DNA of 64,000 nt from Limnohabitans sp. T6-5 (GTDB taxonomy: Bacteria > Pseudomonadota > Gammaproteobacteria > Burkholderiales > Burkholderiaceae_C): assembly GCF_003063315.1 (NCBI RefSeq), contig NZ_NERV01000002.1, forward strand, positions 806,001 to 870,000, in the 5' to 3' direction. Of this stretch, positions 1-8,200 are shown piece by piece; position 1 is the first letter of the stretch, and the number at the start of each line of letters is the position of its first letter. The translations under genes were made by a program, and so were the position numbers. The notes beneath the pieces were generated by a model. It made no database searches. It was not told where the DNA came from and saw only the letters and a list, made by a program, of their open reading frames with translations.

Positions 1-156
1 CAACTGGGTCTGATCAAAGACCCAATCTACCCTTCCAGGCGCAATCTGTTGAAGACGTTCAATTTGCTCAACAGGCAGCAGCGGAGAATCTGTTGTGGTG
101 TGTGACACGGCAACCTCACCTTGCCGAGCATGAAGACGAGTTTGCTTACCGGCCAT
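1..156 (-). CDS. DUF2335-like membrane protein, N-terminal part (runs off the left edge)
   Basis: A minus-strand reading frame starts at an ATG at 154-156 and stays open to the left edge, giving 52 residues. The segment SPLLPVEQIERLQQIAPGR resembles the start of DUF2335 proteins, small predicted membrane proteins of unknown function, where a Leu/Pro-rich lead-in is followed by a helix of this kind; that assignment is from memory of the family. The membrane segments would lie beyond the edge. The start overlaps the end of the preceding small gene by 11 bases, so the two are probably translationally coupled. The gene is partial only because the window ends. Confidence 0.55.
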   Translation of the reverse strand, partial: MAGKQTRLHARQGEVAVSHTTTDSPLLPVEQIERLQQIAPGRVDWVFDQTQL

Positions 157-343
157 GCTCCTTGAGCTCCCTGTTTGCGATCTTTTTTAAATCTTTTGAA
201 ACCACATCAAAATCACCTGCCACACGCTGCCAGTCACGACGCCCATCCCCACGCTGAGGCAATACATAGCCTTGGTTCATTGCAAATGGATTGTGCAGAG
301 CATGGCTAGCCTTGACCAAGGCTCGCAAAAGCAAATCAGCCAT
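146..343 (-). CDS. small hypothetical protein, partner of the DUF2335-like gene
   Basis: This 65-residue protein begins MADLLLRALVKASHALHNPF and ends in a Lys/Arg-rich helix. I do not recognise a family. The frame stays open much further upstream, but the ATG at 341-343 has a good AAGGA site eight bases before it, and the upstream extension would only translate a copied glycosyltransferase gene end (415-476). It overlaps the next gene downstream by 11 bases. By position it is the third cassette in a row after the glycosyltransferase, which suggests a toxin-antitoxin-like or defence-like pair, but nothing in the sequence proves that role. Confidence 0.55.
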   Translation of the reverse strand: MADLLLRALVKASHALHNPFAMNQGYVLPQRGDGRRDWQRVAGDFDVVSKDLKKIANRELKEHGR

Positions 344-414
344 CGCATTTTCCTTGTAAGTGGTTAAGCTCCATCTTCCGAATTCTAACAAGACCAGTCG
401 AATTAACCCCAAAA

Positions 415-476
415 CCCATTGTCCATGCTGCACCAGCGCTTGAACCACAAAGGCCAACGATACTCCAAACGCCCCA
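415..476 (-). repeat. glycosyltransferase gene-end repeat, copy C (most diverged)
   Basis: About 62 bases match the 3' coding end of the glycosyltransferase gene at 2089-3012 with about three mismatches, in the same orientation. It lies between the PrlF-YhaV cassette and the small gene/DUF2335 cassette. It lacks the last codons of the parent gene and is not itself a functional gene. Confidence 0.85.
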
Positions 477-520
477 GAAGATGACCGATCTATTTTGCTC
501 ATGAAGCAACAGTGTCGCCA

Positions 521-970
521 TCAATTCCATTGCGCTTTACTGCCCGACAAGAGTGCACCCCAATCGTCTGGTGGGTGACCTCGCCCCAGCATGCGCTGAA
601 AGACGGCGTATGGATCATTTTTGCTGCCCGACGAACGCAAAGTCATTTCGTCATTGACCCAGGCAAAAATGATCACGCGAGACTTTGAGTCAAAACGAAA
701 AAACAAACGAAATCGTCGGCCAATTTTGGCGCGGCGCCAATGCCGGTAATCGGCCCCCATCGTATTGCCCTGCCGATATTCTTCACGATTGGGGTCACTG
801 GGGACTGACTCCAAAATTAACCTGGAGAGTGCCGAGAACAACCTCACGTTGGCATTGGACTCGTCGCCCTGCGGGTCTTGCGATTGAGCACGCTGCGCCG
901 CTGCTTGCAACTTCTTAAGTTGCTCGATCAAACAATCGTGAAAGAGCAGGTTCCAACCGTGACTTTGCAT
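521..970 (-). CDS. yhaV: YhaV-type toxin of a type II toxin-antitoxin system
   Basis: This 149-residue protein matches the YhaV family, RelE-fold ribosome-dependent mRNA interferases that act in the cytoplasm. Family features visible are WNLLFHDCLIEQL near the start, the YRQGNTMGADYRHWRRAKIG block, RFRLFFRFDSKSRVIIFAWVND and the C-terminal PYAVFQRMLGRGHPPDDW. The length is usual for the family and no part looks missing. Its start overlaps the stop of the prlF-like gene by one base, so antitoxin and toxin are made from one transcript in the usual order. The cassette is bounded by copies B and C of the glycosyltransferase gene end. Confidence 0.88.
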   Translation of the reverse strand: MQSHGWNLLFHDCLIEQLKKLQAAAQRAQSQDPQGDESNANVRLFSALSRLILESVPSDPNREEYRQGNTMGADYRHWRRAKIGRRFRLFFRFDSKSRVIIFAWVNDEMTLRSSGSKNDPYAVFQRMLGRGHPPDDWGALLSGSKAQWN

Positions 971-1290
971 TACAACTCGACATCACCTTCGATGTCCGAG
1001 TCCAGATCGCCAGCAAGAGGCAAACTGGCCAGCATGGACTGCGCCAAATCTTCCGGCAAACCCGATATGTGGCGGCCGTTTTGAATATCTGACAATAACA
1101 GTGCGAGAAAACTGCCAATGGCTGGGTCCTCATGAAAACCGCTGTCGGCCCGTGTCACCACAATCTGCGTCCCCTGCAGATCAAACGCCACCGATCCGCC
1201 AGAGCCCACTCCCAAAGCATTGCGAATGGCCTTGGGCAGCGTGATCTGGCCTTTGCTGGTGATGGTGGCTACTTCATGAAGTGTCAACAT
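970..1290 (-). CDS. prlF: PrlF-type antitoxin (AbrB/SpoVT fold)
   Basis: This 106-residue protein has the swapped-hairpin AbrB N-terminus ATITSKGQITLPKAIRNALG followed by a small acidic C-terminal domain, the layout of PrlF/SohA antitoxins. PrlF neutralises YhaV and, with it, represses their own operon. The yhaV-like gene follows directly with a one-base overlap. A perfect 20-base palindrome at 1316-1335, about 26 bases before the start codon, is the obvious candidate operator. Confidence 0.88.
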   Translation of the reverse strand: MLTLHEVATITSKGQITLPKAIRNALGVGSGGSVAFDLQGTQIVVTRADSGFHEDPAIGSFLALLLSDIQNGRHISGLPEDLAQSMLASLPLAGDLDSDIEGDVEL

Positions 1291-1315
1291 GTCTGGCTCC
1301 TGTATAGGCTTCGAT

Positions 1316-1335
1316 GGTAAGGAATATTCCTTACC
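1316..1335 (-). promoter_or_regulatory. perfect 20-bp palindrome, probable PrlF-YhaV operator
   Basis: GGTAAGGAATATTCCTTACC reads the same on both strands. It sits upstream of the prlF start at 1290 in the short gap before gene-end copy B. AbrB-fold antitoxins are known to bind palindromes in their own promoters. The operator role is inferred from position and symmetry. Confidence 0.65.
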
Positions 1336-1357
1336 ACGTCAATCACTGCTCTTGACA

Positions 1358-1442
1358 GCTCATCCCCAGTACCCCTTGTGCATGCTGCACCAGCGCTTGA
1401 ACCACAAAGGCCAACGAGACTCCAAACGCCCCAGGCGGTAAC
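1358..1442 (-). repeat. glycosyltransferase gene-end repeat, copy B
   Basis: These 85 bases match 2087-2171, the last codons and stop of the glycosyltransferase gene, with a single mismatch and in the same orientation. The copy encodes the protein's C-terminus with no upstream part. It separates the DUF4160/DUF2442 cassette from PrlF-YhaV. The near identity implies a recent duplication or continuing gene conversion. Confidence 0.93.
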
Positions 1443-1472
1443 TTACACGCATTCAGCATGAGCGGCAGACTT

Positions 1473-1495
1473 AAAAAAGGCCGGTACAACCGGCC
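1473..1495 (-). terminator. intrinsic terminator after the DUF2442 gene
   Basis: On the minus strand GGCCGGT-TGT-ACCGGCC forms a GC-only stem directly followed by six T. It lies 26 bases after the stop of the DUF2442 gene and would end both that cassette and any read-through from the polysaccharide operon. Confidence 0.85.
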
Positions 1496-1520
1496 GCATC
1501 AGTGAGAAGAATCTTTTGCT

Positions 1521-1805
1521 TCATGCCGCAGCCAAATGCACACCATGGTGCAGAAAGGTGTTGTTATAAAGATCCATGATCGGAAAACACAAATCATAGT
1601 CACCCCAAACCAATTCACCATGGCGCAACTCAAATTGTGCAAATCGATCAGGATCGAGGAATGCCCGCACCTCAGGATGGTGAGATGAAACCAAAAAAGG
1701 TTTGAAATCAACCGTTTGCTGCTTCCCATCATCAAACGTCAACGCAATTCGATACCCATCCATCAAGATGGCATCCATGATGTTCAAGGTCATATTGGTG
1801 TTCAT
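1521..1805 (-). CDS. DUF2442 domain protein, probable antitoxin-like partner
   Basis: A 94-residue protein. The body, MDAILMDGYRIALTFDDGKQ through VDFKPFLV, the acidic loop and GELVWGDYDLCF, is the compact DUF2442 fold found next to DUF4160 genes in many genomes. DUF4160/DUF2442 pairs are regarded as putative toxin-antitoxin modules, mainly by association. The start overlaps the stop of the DUF4160 gene by four bases (ATGA). A strong terminator follows. The biochemical role is unproven. Confidence 0.75.
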   Translation of the reverse strand: MNTNMTLNIMDAILMDGYRIALTFDDGKQQTVDFKPFLVSSHHPEVRAFLDPDRFAQFELRHGELVWGDYDLCFPIMDLYNNTFLHHGVHLAAA

Positions 1806-2023
1806 TTGATTCTCCGTGAAATGGTCTCTGATTGAACTGGTTTGTTCAACACAAAGAAGTCAATCCATTTGTCAACTATAGCGCCTGCGCGCGATTCCAC
1901 CAACTCTTCAAAGTAACGCTGCTGAGCAGTCGGCAATGGTGCACGCCCCGCCATATGAGAATAGGTTATCTGCTGCACAATCCCGTTGACCACGACACCA
2001 AAATAATCGTAAAGCTTGGGCAT
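1802..2023 (-). CDS. DUF4160 family protein with probable internal deletion
   Basis: The N-terminus MPKLYDYFGVVV and the C-terminal VDKWIDFFVLNKPV...SRRIK match DUF4160 proteins, usually the first gene of DUF4160/DUF2442 pairs. As I recall the family, about 30 residues containing a conserved NEHEP-I-HVHG-type motif should lie between FGVVV and NGIVQQITY. Here the two parts are joined directly in frame, giving only 73 residues. The gene is therefore probably a disabled toxin kept with an intact partner. It starts just after the glycosyltransferase gene, with which it is probably co-transcribed. Confidence 0.65.
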   Translation of the reverse strand: MPKLYDYFGVVVNGIVQQITYSHMAGRAPLPTAQQRYFEELVESRAGAIVDKWIDFFVLNKPVQSETISRRIK

Positions 2024-2086
2024 CTTAAAACGAGAACCCCACCTGATTGCGCTGCAGAGCTGCCTCCACCATCATCTGGCTCAACG

Positions 2087-2171
2087 GCTCATCCCCAGTA
2101 CCCCTTGTGCATGCTGCACCAGCGCTTGAACCACAAAGGCCAACGAGACTCCAAACGACCCAGGCGGTAAC
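2087..2171 (-). repeat. glycosyltransferase gene-end repeat, copy A (in the intact gene)
   Basis: This is the 3' end of the intact glycosyltransferase gene, including the stop at 2089-2091. It is the presumed source of copy B (1358-1442, one mismatch) and copy C (415-476). Confidence 0.93.
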
Positions 2172-3012
2172 CGATCAGCTTGGCCGCCGTGCGCACCAGC
2201 GCTGACGGAATCCACCACGGTGCATGGCCCCACAGATAGGCCAGCTCGGATCGCACAAAGCGCAAACCCTCGCCGCCGGCAGAACCGAACTCGGCCAAAA
2301 TCCAAGGGCTGCGTGCATGAAAGACGCCGGTGTCGAAATACCGACGGAACTCTTGCATCACGCTGTAATTGTGCGAATGGTGGGCACAGGCATCGGCCAC
2401 ATAAGCCACCGATTTGCCCGCCATGAGCAAACGGGCCGCGACCGACATGTCTTCGCCCAAAATGACATCTGACGGGAAGCCCCCCACCGCCTGTAGATCG
2501 GCCACACGGTAAGCCGCAAACGAATTGGACAAGAAACAAGCCTTGAGGCCCAAATGGGATTTGTCGGCCAAGCTGACACTGCGCGAATGGCTGGGGTAGT
2601 TGAAAAAACGCGCATGGGCAGCCACTGGAGTGGCGTTGGCATGCGGCAATTGGCGACCATAAGCACATGCTACGGCAGGGTCAGAAAACACCGACACCAA
2701 GCGAGACAAAGCCTGCGGATCAACCAGCAGAGCGTCTTGCGTCATGAAGACCACCACATCAAGATCTGATGGCAAATGCGTCATGGCCAGATTGCGTGTG
2801 CTGCCGTGGTTGAAGTCTGAAGCCGCAATCTGCAGCCAACCAAAGCCTGCGGGCAGACTGGTAAAGTCAGTGCCATCGCTGGAACTGGAGTCCACCACCA
2901 AGCCATGTACCGGAGCCAACATCGCTGCCTGCTGCATGCTCAAAGCAGTTAAGCACAATGGCCAGAAATCGCCAGGATTGTGAGTAGGGATAACAACGCC
3001 AACACTCAGCAT
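2089..3012 (-). CDS. family 2 glycosyltransferase, rhamnosyltransferase-like
   Basis: A 307-residue GT-A enzyme expected to add a sugar to the lipid-linked polysaccharide on the inner face of the membrane. It opens VGVVIPTHNPGDFW, has VVDSSSSDGT, and the DXD-like region TQDALL; ILGEDMSVAARLLMAG matches the ED motif of GT2 enzymes. It resembles rhamnosyltransferases in general pattern, but donor and acceptor cannot be read from the sequence. The ATG at 3010-3012 comes one base after the stop of the upstream glycosyltransferase gene, which favours it over the in-frame ATG further upstream. Its 3' end exists twice more at 1358 and 415. Confidence 0.85.
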   Translation of the reverse strand: MLSVGVVIPTHNPGDFWPLCLTALSMQQAAMLAPVHGLVVDSSSSDGTDFTSLPAGFGWLQIAASDFNHGSTRNLAMTHLPSDLDVVVFMTQDALLVDPQALSRLVSVFSDPAVACAYGRQLPHANATPVAAHARFFNYPSHSRSVSLADKSHLGLKACFLSNSFAAYRVADLQAVGGFPSDVILGEDMSVAARLLMAGKSVAYVADACAHHSHNYSVMQEFRRYFDTGVFHARSPWILAEFGSAGGEGLRFVRSELAYLWGHAPWWIPSALVRTAAKLIGYRLGRLESRWPLWFKRWCSMHKGYWG

Positions 3013-3013
3013 C

Positions 3014-4099
3014 TCACAACTTAGTGTCCATTTGTTCAAAGATTTTTTTCTGTTCTGCTAACCAGCCAGCGTAGCGATCAGCCCACAAGTTACTTGCACG
3101 CTCAGCTGCTTGATAAAACGCCAGCGAATCATTGTGATACTTGTGGTACCAAGCCTCTAATGATTCAAGACCATCATCGACAACCCAACCGGTCTGATTC
3201 ATCAACACGTCCTGGGCATAGGGAGTATTCGCCGACATAAGCACTGGTAGGCCCAATGCTAGATGTTCAAAATATTTGTTTGGTGAAGCAAACTTATGAA
3301 GTGGCTTGCTTGCGTAGTAGAGCGAGCAATAAGCATCAACATCAGACACCAGAGAAGGTAAATCAGCTGGTGTGAACGCACCTACAAAATTGATTCGTGA
3401 ACAAGCGCTGGCCTTATTAGCGATTGCTCTGGACAATGGACCACGGCCACCAATGACTAATCTCGTATTAGCATGCCTTGATACAAGTGTCATCAAGTCC
3501 TCTAGTCCGCGATGCGATTCCAACGTTCCGAAATATCCAAAAGTCAAAGAATTGTTATCCCCCTTCGTTTGAATAAAGTTACGGTTACATGTACGAATCC
3601 TTATATCTGGAACATTTTCAACGACCAAAGCATGTGGCGGCATTTGATCGAAAAAAAGTGCAAACCTGGAAGCATGTGGTGACGTCACAAGATCTGCTTT
3701 GCGCATGTAAAAGCGTTCTATCCAGCGCCAAAGAAATTTGAATGGCACTGGTTTGGCCAAGTAAAATGGGTCAGCTACATCAAAGTGTATTCTCGCACCA
3801 CGCAACTTCGCAGCCCAAAAACCCGTGATGATTGTTTCAAGGTCTATGCATAAAAGCGTATCCCCCCGCCTCAAGTTTTTCCACGCATAGAAAAAACACA
3901 AAACAATAAATATCGGATATGAAACAACAAAGCTGAAAAATCCAGCCTTGGGACGATGCTGAATAATATTTGTTGCTCGATATTCAGGAGCACGACTACC
4001 CCAGCTCCCCCATAGAACCTTCTGCGAGGAATATATTGCTGCCCATCTCAAAGCTCTTGAATCAGCACCAACTGGCAACGCGCGCAAAATCAATAGCAT
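3014..4099 (-). CDS. family 4 glycosyltransferase
   Basis: A 361-residue GT-B protein. The C-terminal half has LTFGYFGTLESHRGLEDL, RLVIGGRGPL and the nucleotide-sugar EX7E region SPNKYFEHLALGLPVLMS, typical of GT4. A hydrophobic stretch at about residues 53-72 (FFSFVVSYPIFIVLCFF) may anchor it to the membrane. Donor and linkage are not predictable. It ends one base before the next glycosyltransferase starts and follows wecB, so it belongs to the polysaccharide operon. Base composition is clearly more AT-rich than the flanking chromosome. Confidence 0.83.
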   Translation of the reverse strand: MLLILRALPVGADSRALRWAAIYSSQKVLWGSWGSRAPEYRATNIIQHRPKAGFFSFVVSYPIFIVLCFFYAWKNLRRGDTLLCIDLETIITGFWAAKLRGARIHFDVADPFYLAKPVPFKFLWRWIERFYMRKADLVTSPHASRFALFFDQMPPHALVVENVPDIRIRTCNRNFIQTKGDNNSLTFGYFGTLESHRGLEDLMTLVSRHANTRLVIGGRGPLSRAIANKASACSRINFVGAFTPADLPSLVSDVDAYCSLYYASKPLHKFASPNKYFEHLALGLPVLMSANTPYAQDVLMNQTGWVVDDGLESLEAWYHKYHNDSLAFYQAAERASNLWADRYAGWLAEQKKIFEQMDTKL

Positions 4100-4124
4100 G
4101 AATATTAATTACGCATCAAAATTT

Positions 4125-5240
4125 TTAAAACACTGAATGTAAAAAATGTTCACGCAAAGTCTCAACAATTCGACCTGCAGCTTTGCCATCTCCGTACGGT
4201 GAAACACCGTGAGCCATAGCTCTATAGGCATCTTCATTATCAAGCAGCTTCTGTGCCTCTTGAACAATACGTTCATAGTTTGACCCAACCAGTTTAACAA
4301 CCCCTTCTTCAACGGCCTCAGGTCGCTCTGTCTCTTCTCGCAATACAAGCACCGGCTTACCTAAGGCAGGAGCCTCCTCTTGAACACCACCAGAATCGGT
4401 CAAGATAATGTAGGCACATTTCATCGCGGAAATGAACGGCGCATAGTCTAATGGCTCACACAAAATGAAATTGGGCACATCAGCCAAAAACTCATAAGCA
4501 ACATCCTTCACGTTTGGGTTGGGATGCACAGGGTAGAGAAACTGGACTTCAGGATTGTTAATGGCCAATGTTTGCAAGGCACGGCATATGTTACGGAAAG
4601 GCACACCAAAGTTTTCACGACGGTGCGAAGTAACCAATACCAATCGTTTAGCTGGATCCAACTCAACGCCTAGCGCCAAATCACGGGATGCTGTCATCAG
4701 TAAAGCATCAATAACCGTATTGCCTGTAACAATAATGTTTTCGTTGGGTACACCATCCTTAAGCAGGTTCTTCCGTGATCCTTCAGTTGGAGCCCAGTGC
4801 CATTTGGCAAGTTTTCCAGTAATCACACGATTTGCCTCCTCTGGAAATGGGTTTTGGATATCCCAAGTACGCAGACCAGCCTCGACGTGCCCAATTGGGA
4901 TGCGCTGATAAAAGCATGCCAAGGCTACCGTCATGACCGTCGTTGTGTCCCCTTGCACCAAGACAGCATCTGGTTTCTCAGCAAGCAACACATCATCAAG
5001 TCCAAGCAATAGACGTGCCGTCAAGGCTGTAAGCGCCTGGTTAGGGCGCATGATGTTCAAATCAATTTCTGGTGTGATTCCGAAGAATTCATTGACTTGA
5101 TCAAGCATATGCCTGTGCTGGGCAGTAGCGAGAACCCGAACATTGGCCCATATTTCTCTTCGTAATGCCAAAATCACAGGCGCCATTTTTATTGCTTCCG
5201 GTCTAGTACCAATAACGCACAATATATTTCTTTTAATCAT
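4125..5240 (-). CDS. wecB: UDP-N-acetylglucosamine 2-epimerase (non-hydrolysing)
   Basis: This 371-residue protein interconverts UDP-GlcNAc and UDP-ManNAc. Hallmarks are CVIGTRPEAIKMAPVI at the start, VQGDTTTVMTVALACFYQ, HVEAGLRT, TSHRREN, YPVHPNPNV, and LTDSGGVQEEAP followed by VLREETERPE near the C-terminus. Length and motifs are complete. It implies that ManNAc, or a sugar derived from it, is part of the exported polysaccharide. No wecC-type dehydrogenase is present in the window. Confidence 0.95.
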   Translation of the reverse strand: MIKRNILCVIGTRPEAIKMAPVILALRREIWANVRVLATAQHRHMLDQVNEFFGITPEIDLNIMRPNQALTALTARLLLGLDDVLLAEKPDAVLVQGDTTTVMTVALACFYQRIPIGHVEAGLRTWDIQNPFPEEANRVITGKLAKWHWAPTEGSRKNLLKDGVPNENIIVTGNTVIDALLMTASRDLALGVELDPAKRLVLVTSHRRENFGVPFRNICRALQTLAINNPEVQFLYPVHPNPNVKDVAYEFLADVPNFILCEPLDYAPFISAMKCAYIILTDSGGVQEEAPALGKPVLVLREETERPEAVEEGVVKLVGSNYERIVQEAQKLLDNEDAYRAMAHGVSPYGDGKAAGRIVETLREHFLHSVF

Positions 5241-5294
5241 TCCACAACTTAATATAAGTTTTTATTTTAAACCATTTAATACGAAAAACAATTT

Positions 5295-8200
5295 TTAAAT
5301 TTTATAGTCCAAATAAAAATCAGGATAGGCCTTCCATTTTTCTTTGAAATAATTTGCATTTCTCAAAAATAATTTTCGATACTTATCACTGCCGCTATCT
5401 GCTCCAGTGGTCTGATGCGGTTGATGCCTGATTCCTGATAAATCGCGAAACGATACATCCATTTTAAGCGCACGGATTTGAAAACACAGATCTGTATCTT
5501 CAAAACATGTAGGGTCATAATAAGTATCAAAACCTTCAATTGCATCAAAGGTTACACTGCGCATGAAAAACCCACTTGTTCCAAGGAAACCAATATCAGA
5601 GCGAAAACCGATTCGGATCGCCTGCGAATTCATTGCACGGTTAGGACAATAATCAGCGATCATGCCACCAAGATCGGTGCGAGTAGAATCAAACCAACCA
5701 GCATTCCATCCAATTACACCAACATTGTCATTGTTTTCAAGAATCGCAAGTGCCTCAGCAAAACCGGAACCACCAGTAAACCACTGGTCACTATCGAAAA
5801 ATGCGAGATACTTACCCGTCGAATGCTTGACACCGAGATTACGTCCCGATGAACATCCGTTTTCTGGGTTACGTATTAGTTTCACCTGCGGATAATGCAT
5901 TTCAACAAACTCTGCTCCACCATCAACACTAGCATTGTCTACTACAATAACTTCATGGATAAAAGCGCCACAGTGATGCAATAGTGTTTCCAAACATCGC
6001 CCAATAATTCGAACATTGTTGTGAATCAAAATAACCACACTGACATCTTTACGTTTTTGAAATGATATCAAAGACTCTAGACGTGCAAGGCATGCGTTTT
6101 TAGCGACAAACAATTCATTTGAACTTACCTCTGAAAAACGGTTCGCAAGGCTTCCGAGATATTCCGGCACAGGTAAATGAATCAAGTTTTGCAAATTCTC
6201 GAGCATTAGCGGTTGCGATGAGATAACCGGTTTTCCTAGAAAACCACCAGCTATGATTCCTTGCAAAACCGCATCTGCAGCTGTTGACATCGGAATTACC
6301 GGGGCCAGCACAAATTCACTAAAAGCAATAAATGCATTTACTTGGTTTAGGTATTCATTCGTCAACATGACTATATTAACTGGAAGAGGATCCGAGTAAT
6401 TAGTCAGCCCAAGCAGATAAAAAGCAACACCTGGGTTTAATTCAGCTGTGCGCGTCAAATATTTCCAGTCTATTAGTCCCTCTCCATCGGGGGCGAAAAC
6501 GATAGCCTTGTCGCGAGAATCATTTTTAAATTGAGCAGGTTGCGCATACTCACGATAAGGGTCAAAAAAAGTGTGACTAACTGCCGTTGGCAAATACATC
6601 ACGTCATAACCTTTACCTTTCAGAAACTGCCCATCACTATCATCAGCAAAGCAAATTTTATTGGCAAACGAAGCTAATTTATCAAACAAAGGGGTATTCA
6701 TAATCTGTAAATTACCCCCTTTACCGCAAACATCTAGATTAACGCGTAACCCTTTAATTCGAGCGAATTCAATGATCGGCAGGACGGTTTGATCCACAAC
6801 AAAGTTGATAATTACTGCATTCTGCGAAATTCGGTTGAATAGAGCCTCTAAATCCAAGCCTTCCAAGTGAAGAAATAGCATACCAGCCGGTATTTGCATT
6901 TCCGCATCGACCCCTGCGCTGACGTAAACGACACGATGTCCGGCACCAATTGCAGCTCTGGCTAATTGACCCGCACGGTGGTGCTCCGCCATCCAAGAGA
7001 AAGGGTGACTTGCAACAATAACAATCTCTTCAGAACGCAGCTGTGCTGCTTCTTCAAGTCTATCCACATACAGAGGTGCAATACCAGGTCCAATGGCGAA
7101 AGTTTGATTGTTACTCAACCGATCATTATGCAACTGAGCTTGACGGACTCGTCTACGCATACGAATGGTAGATATAAGGGCACGAAGTCCTCCGTTTTGG
7201 TACAGATAAATCGCCCGCTTTACCTTCTGGGAAAAAGTCAGTATTTTCCTCTTCATTTTTTCTCCTAATTCGGCATTTCTACGCTCAATTTCCTGATTGA
7301 GTTTCGCGATATACACTTCCTTGTCAAGAATGTATAAATTCTGAGAACTATTTTTAATTATTAGCTGCGAAATATATATTTCCTTATCTTGGATATAAGA
7401 ATTTTTTTCATCTATTTGCGACCGAAGATTTTGAATGTATAAATTCTGAGAATTATTTTTAATTATTAGCTGCGAAATATATATTTCCTTATCTTGGATA
7501 TAAGAATTTTTTTCATCTATTTGCGACCGAAGATTTTCAATGATTTTTTCATAATTCCGACCATTACTTATCTGATCTTGCAGCAAACCATCATATTTAA
7601 TTTTCCTCTCTTTATATTGAATATCACGTTGATTAATTTGAAAATCGCGATAAAGCAACAAATCATTGGCTTTGCCATTTGCACGTAGCAAAGTCTGCCG
7701 CTGCCAAATCAAATTCTGCAGCCAAGCACCCAACCAATCGAAATCATTGCTTTTCCATTTATCCTTAATCTGCCCTGCAGCGTGCGCCATCGAATCGACT
7801 AACAGTTGTCGATGCTCAAGCGCGGATGTTTGCAATGAATTCAGGACCATCGGAGAAAGTCGCCAATTCGATTTACCACTGAATAGCTGAGCAAACAATT
7901 CTTGATAAGAACCATGTGGCGCTGTCAACTTAATACGCAACTCGGGCGGAATATTTGCCATATTATGCGCTTGCGTCATTTTGTCGTCGTATTCGAGGAA
8001 TGCACAGGGTTTGTTTAAAGCCAACGACAGAATACTTCCGTGCAACCGCATAGACACCACAGCATCACATCGACCGATATCTGCAAACGTTTGCTCAACA
8101 TCGCTGCAAACTACAATTTCACTTTGAATTCGCGTGTCTAATGATGAAGTTAGACGATCCAAAAATGGTTTGTCAGAACTCGCGCGATTTTCGTCTACAG

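Noticed and set aside
1358..1442. Attachment site of an integrative element
   Set aside because: The repeats look like att-site duplications, but there is no integrase, tRNA target or IS in the segment, so only the duplicated gene end is reported.
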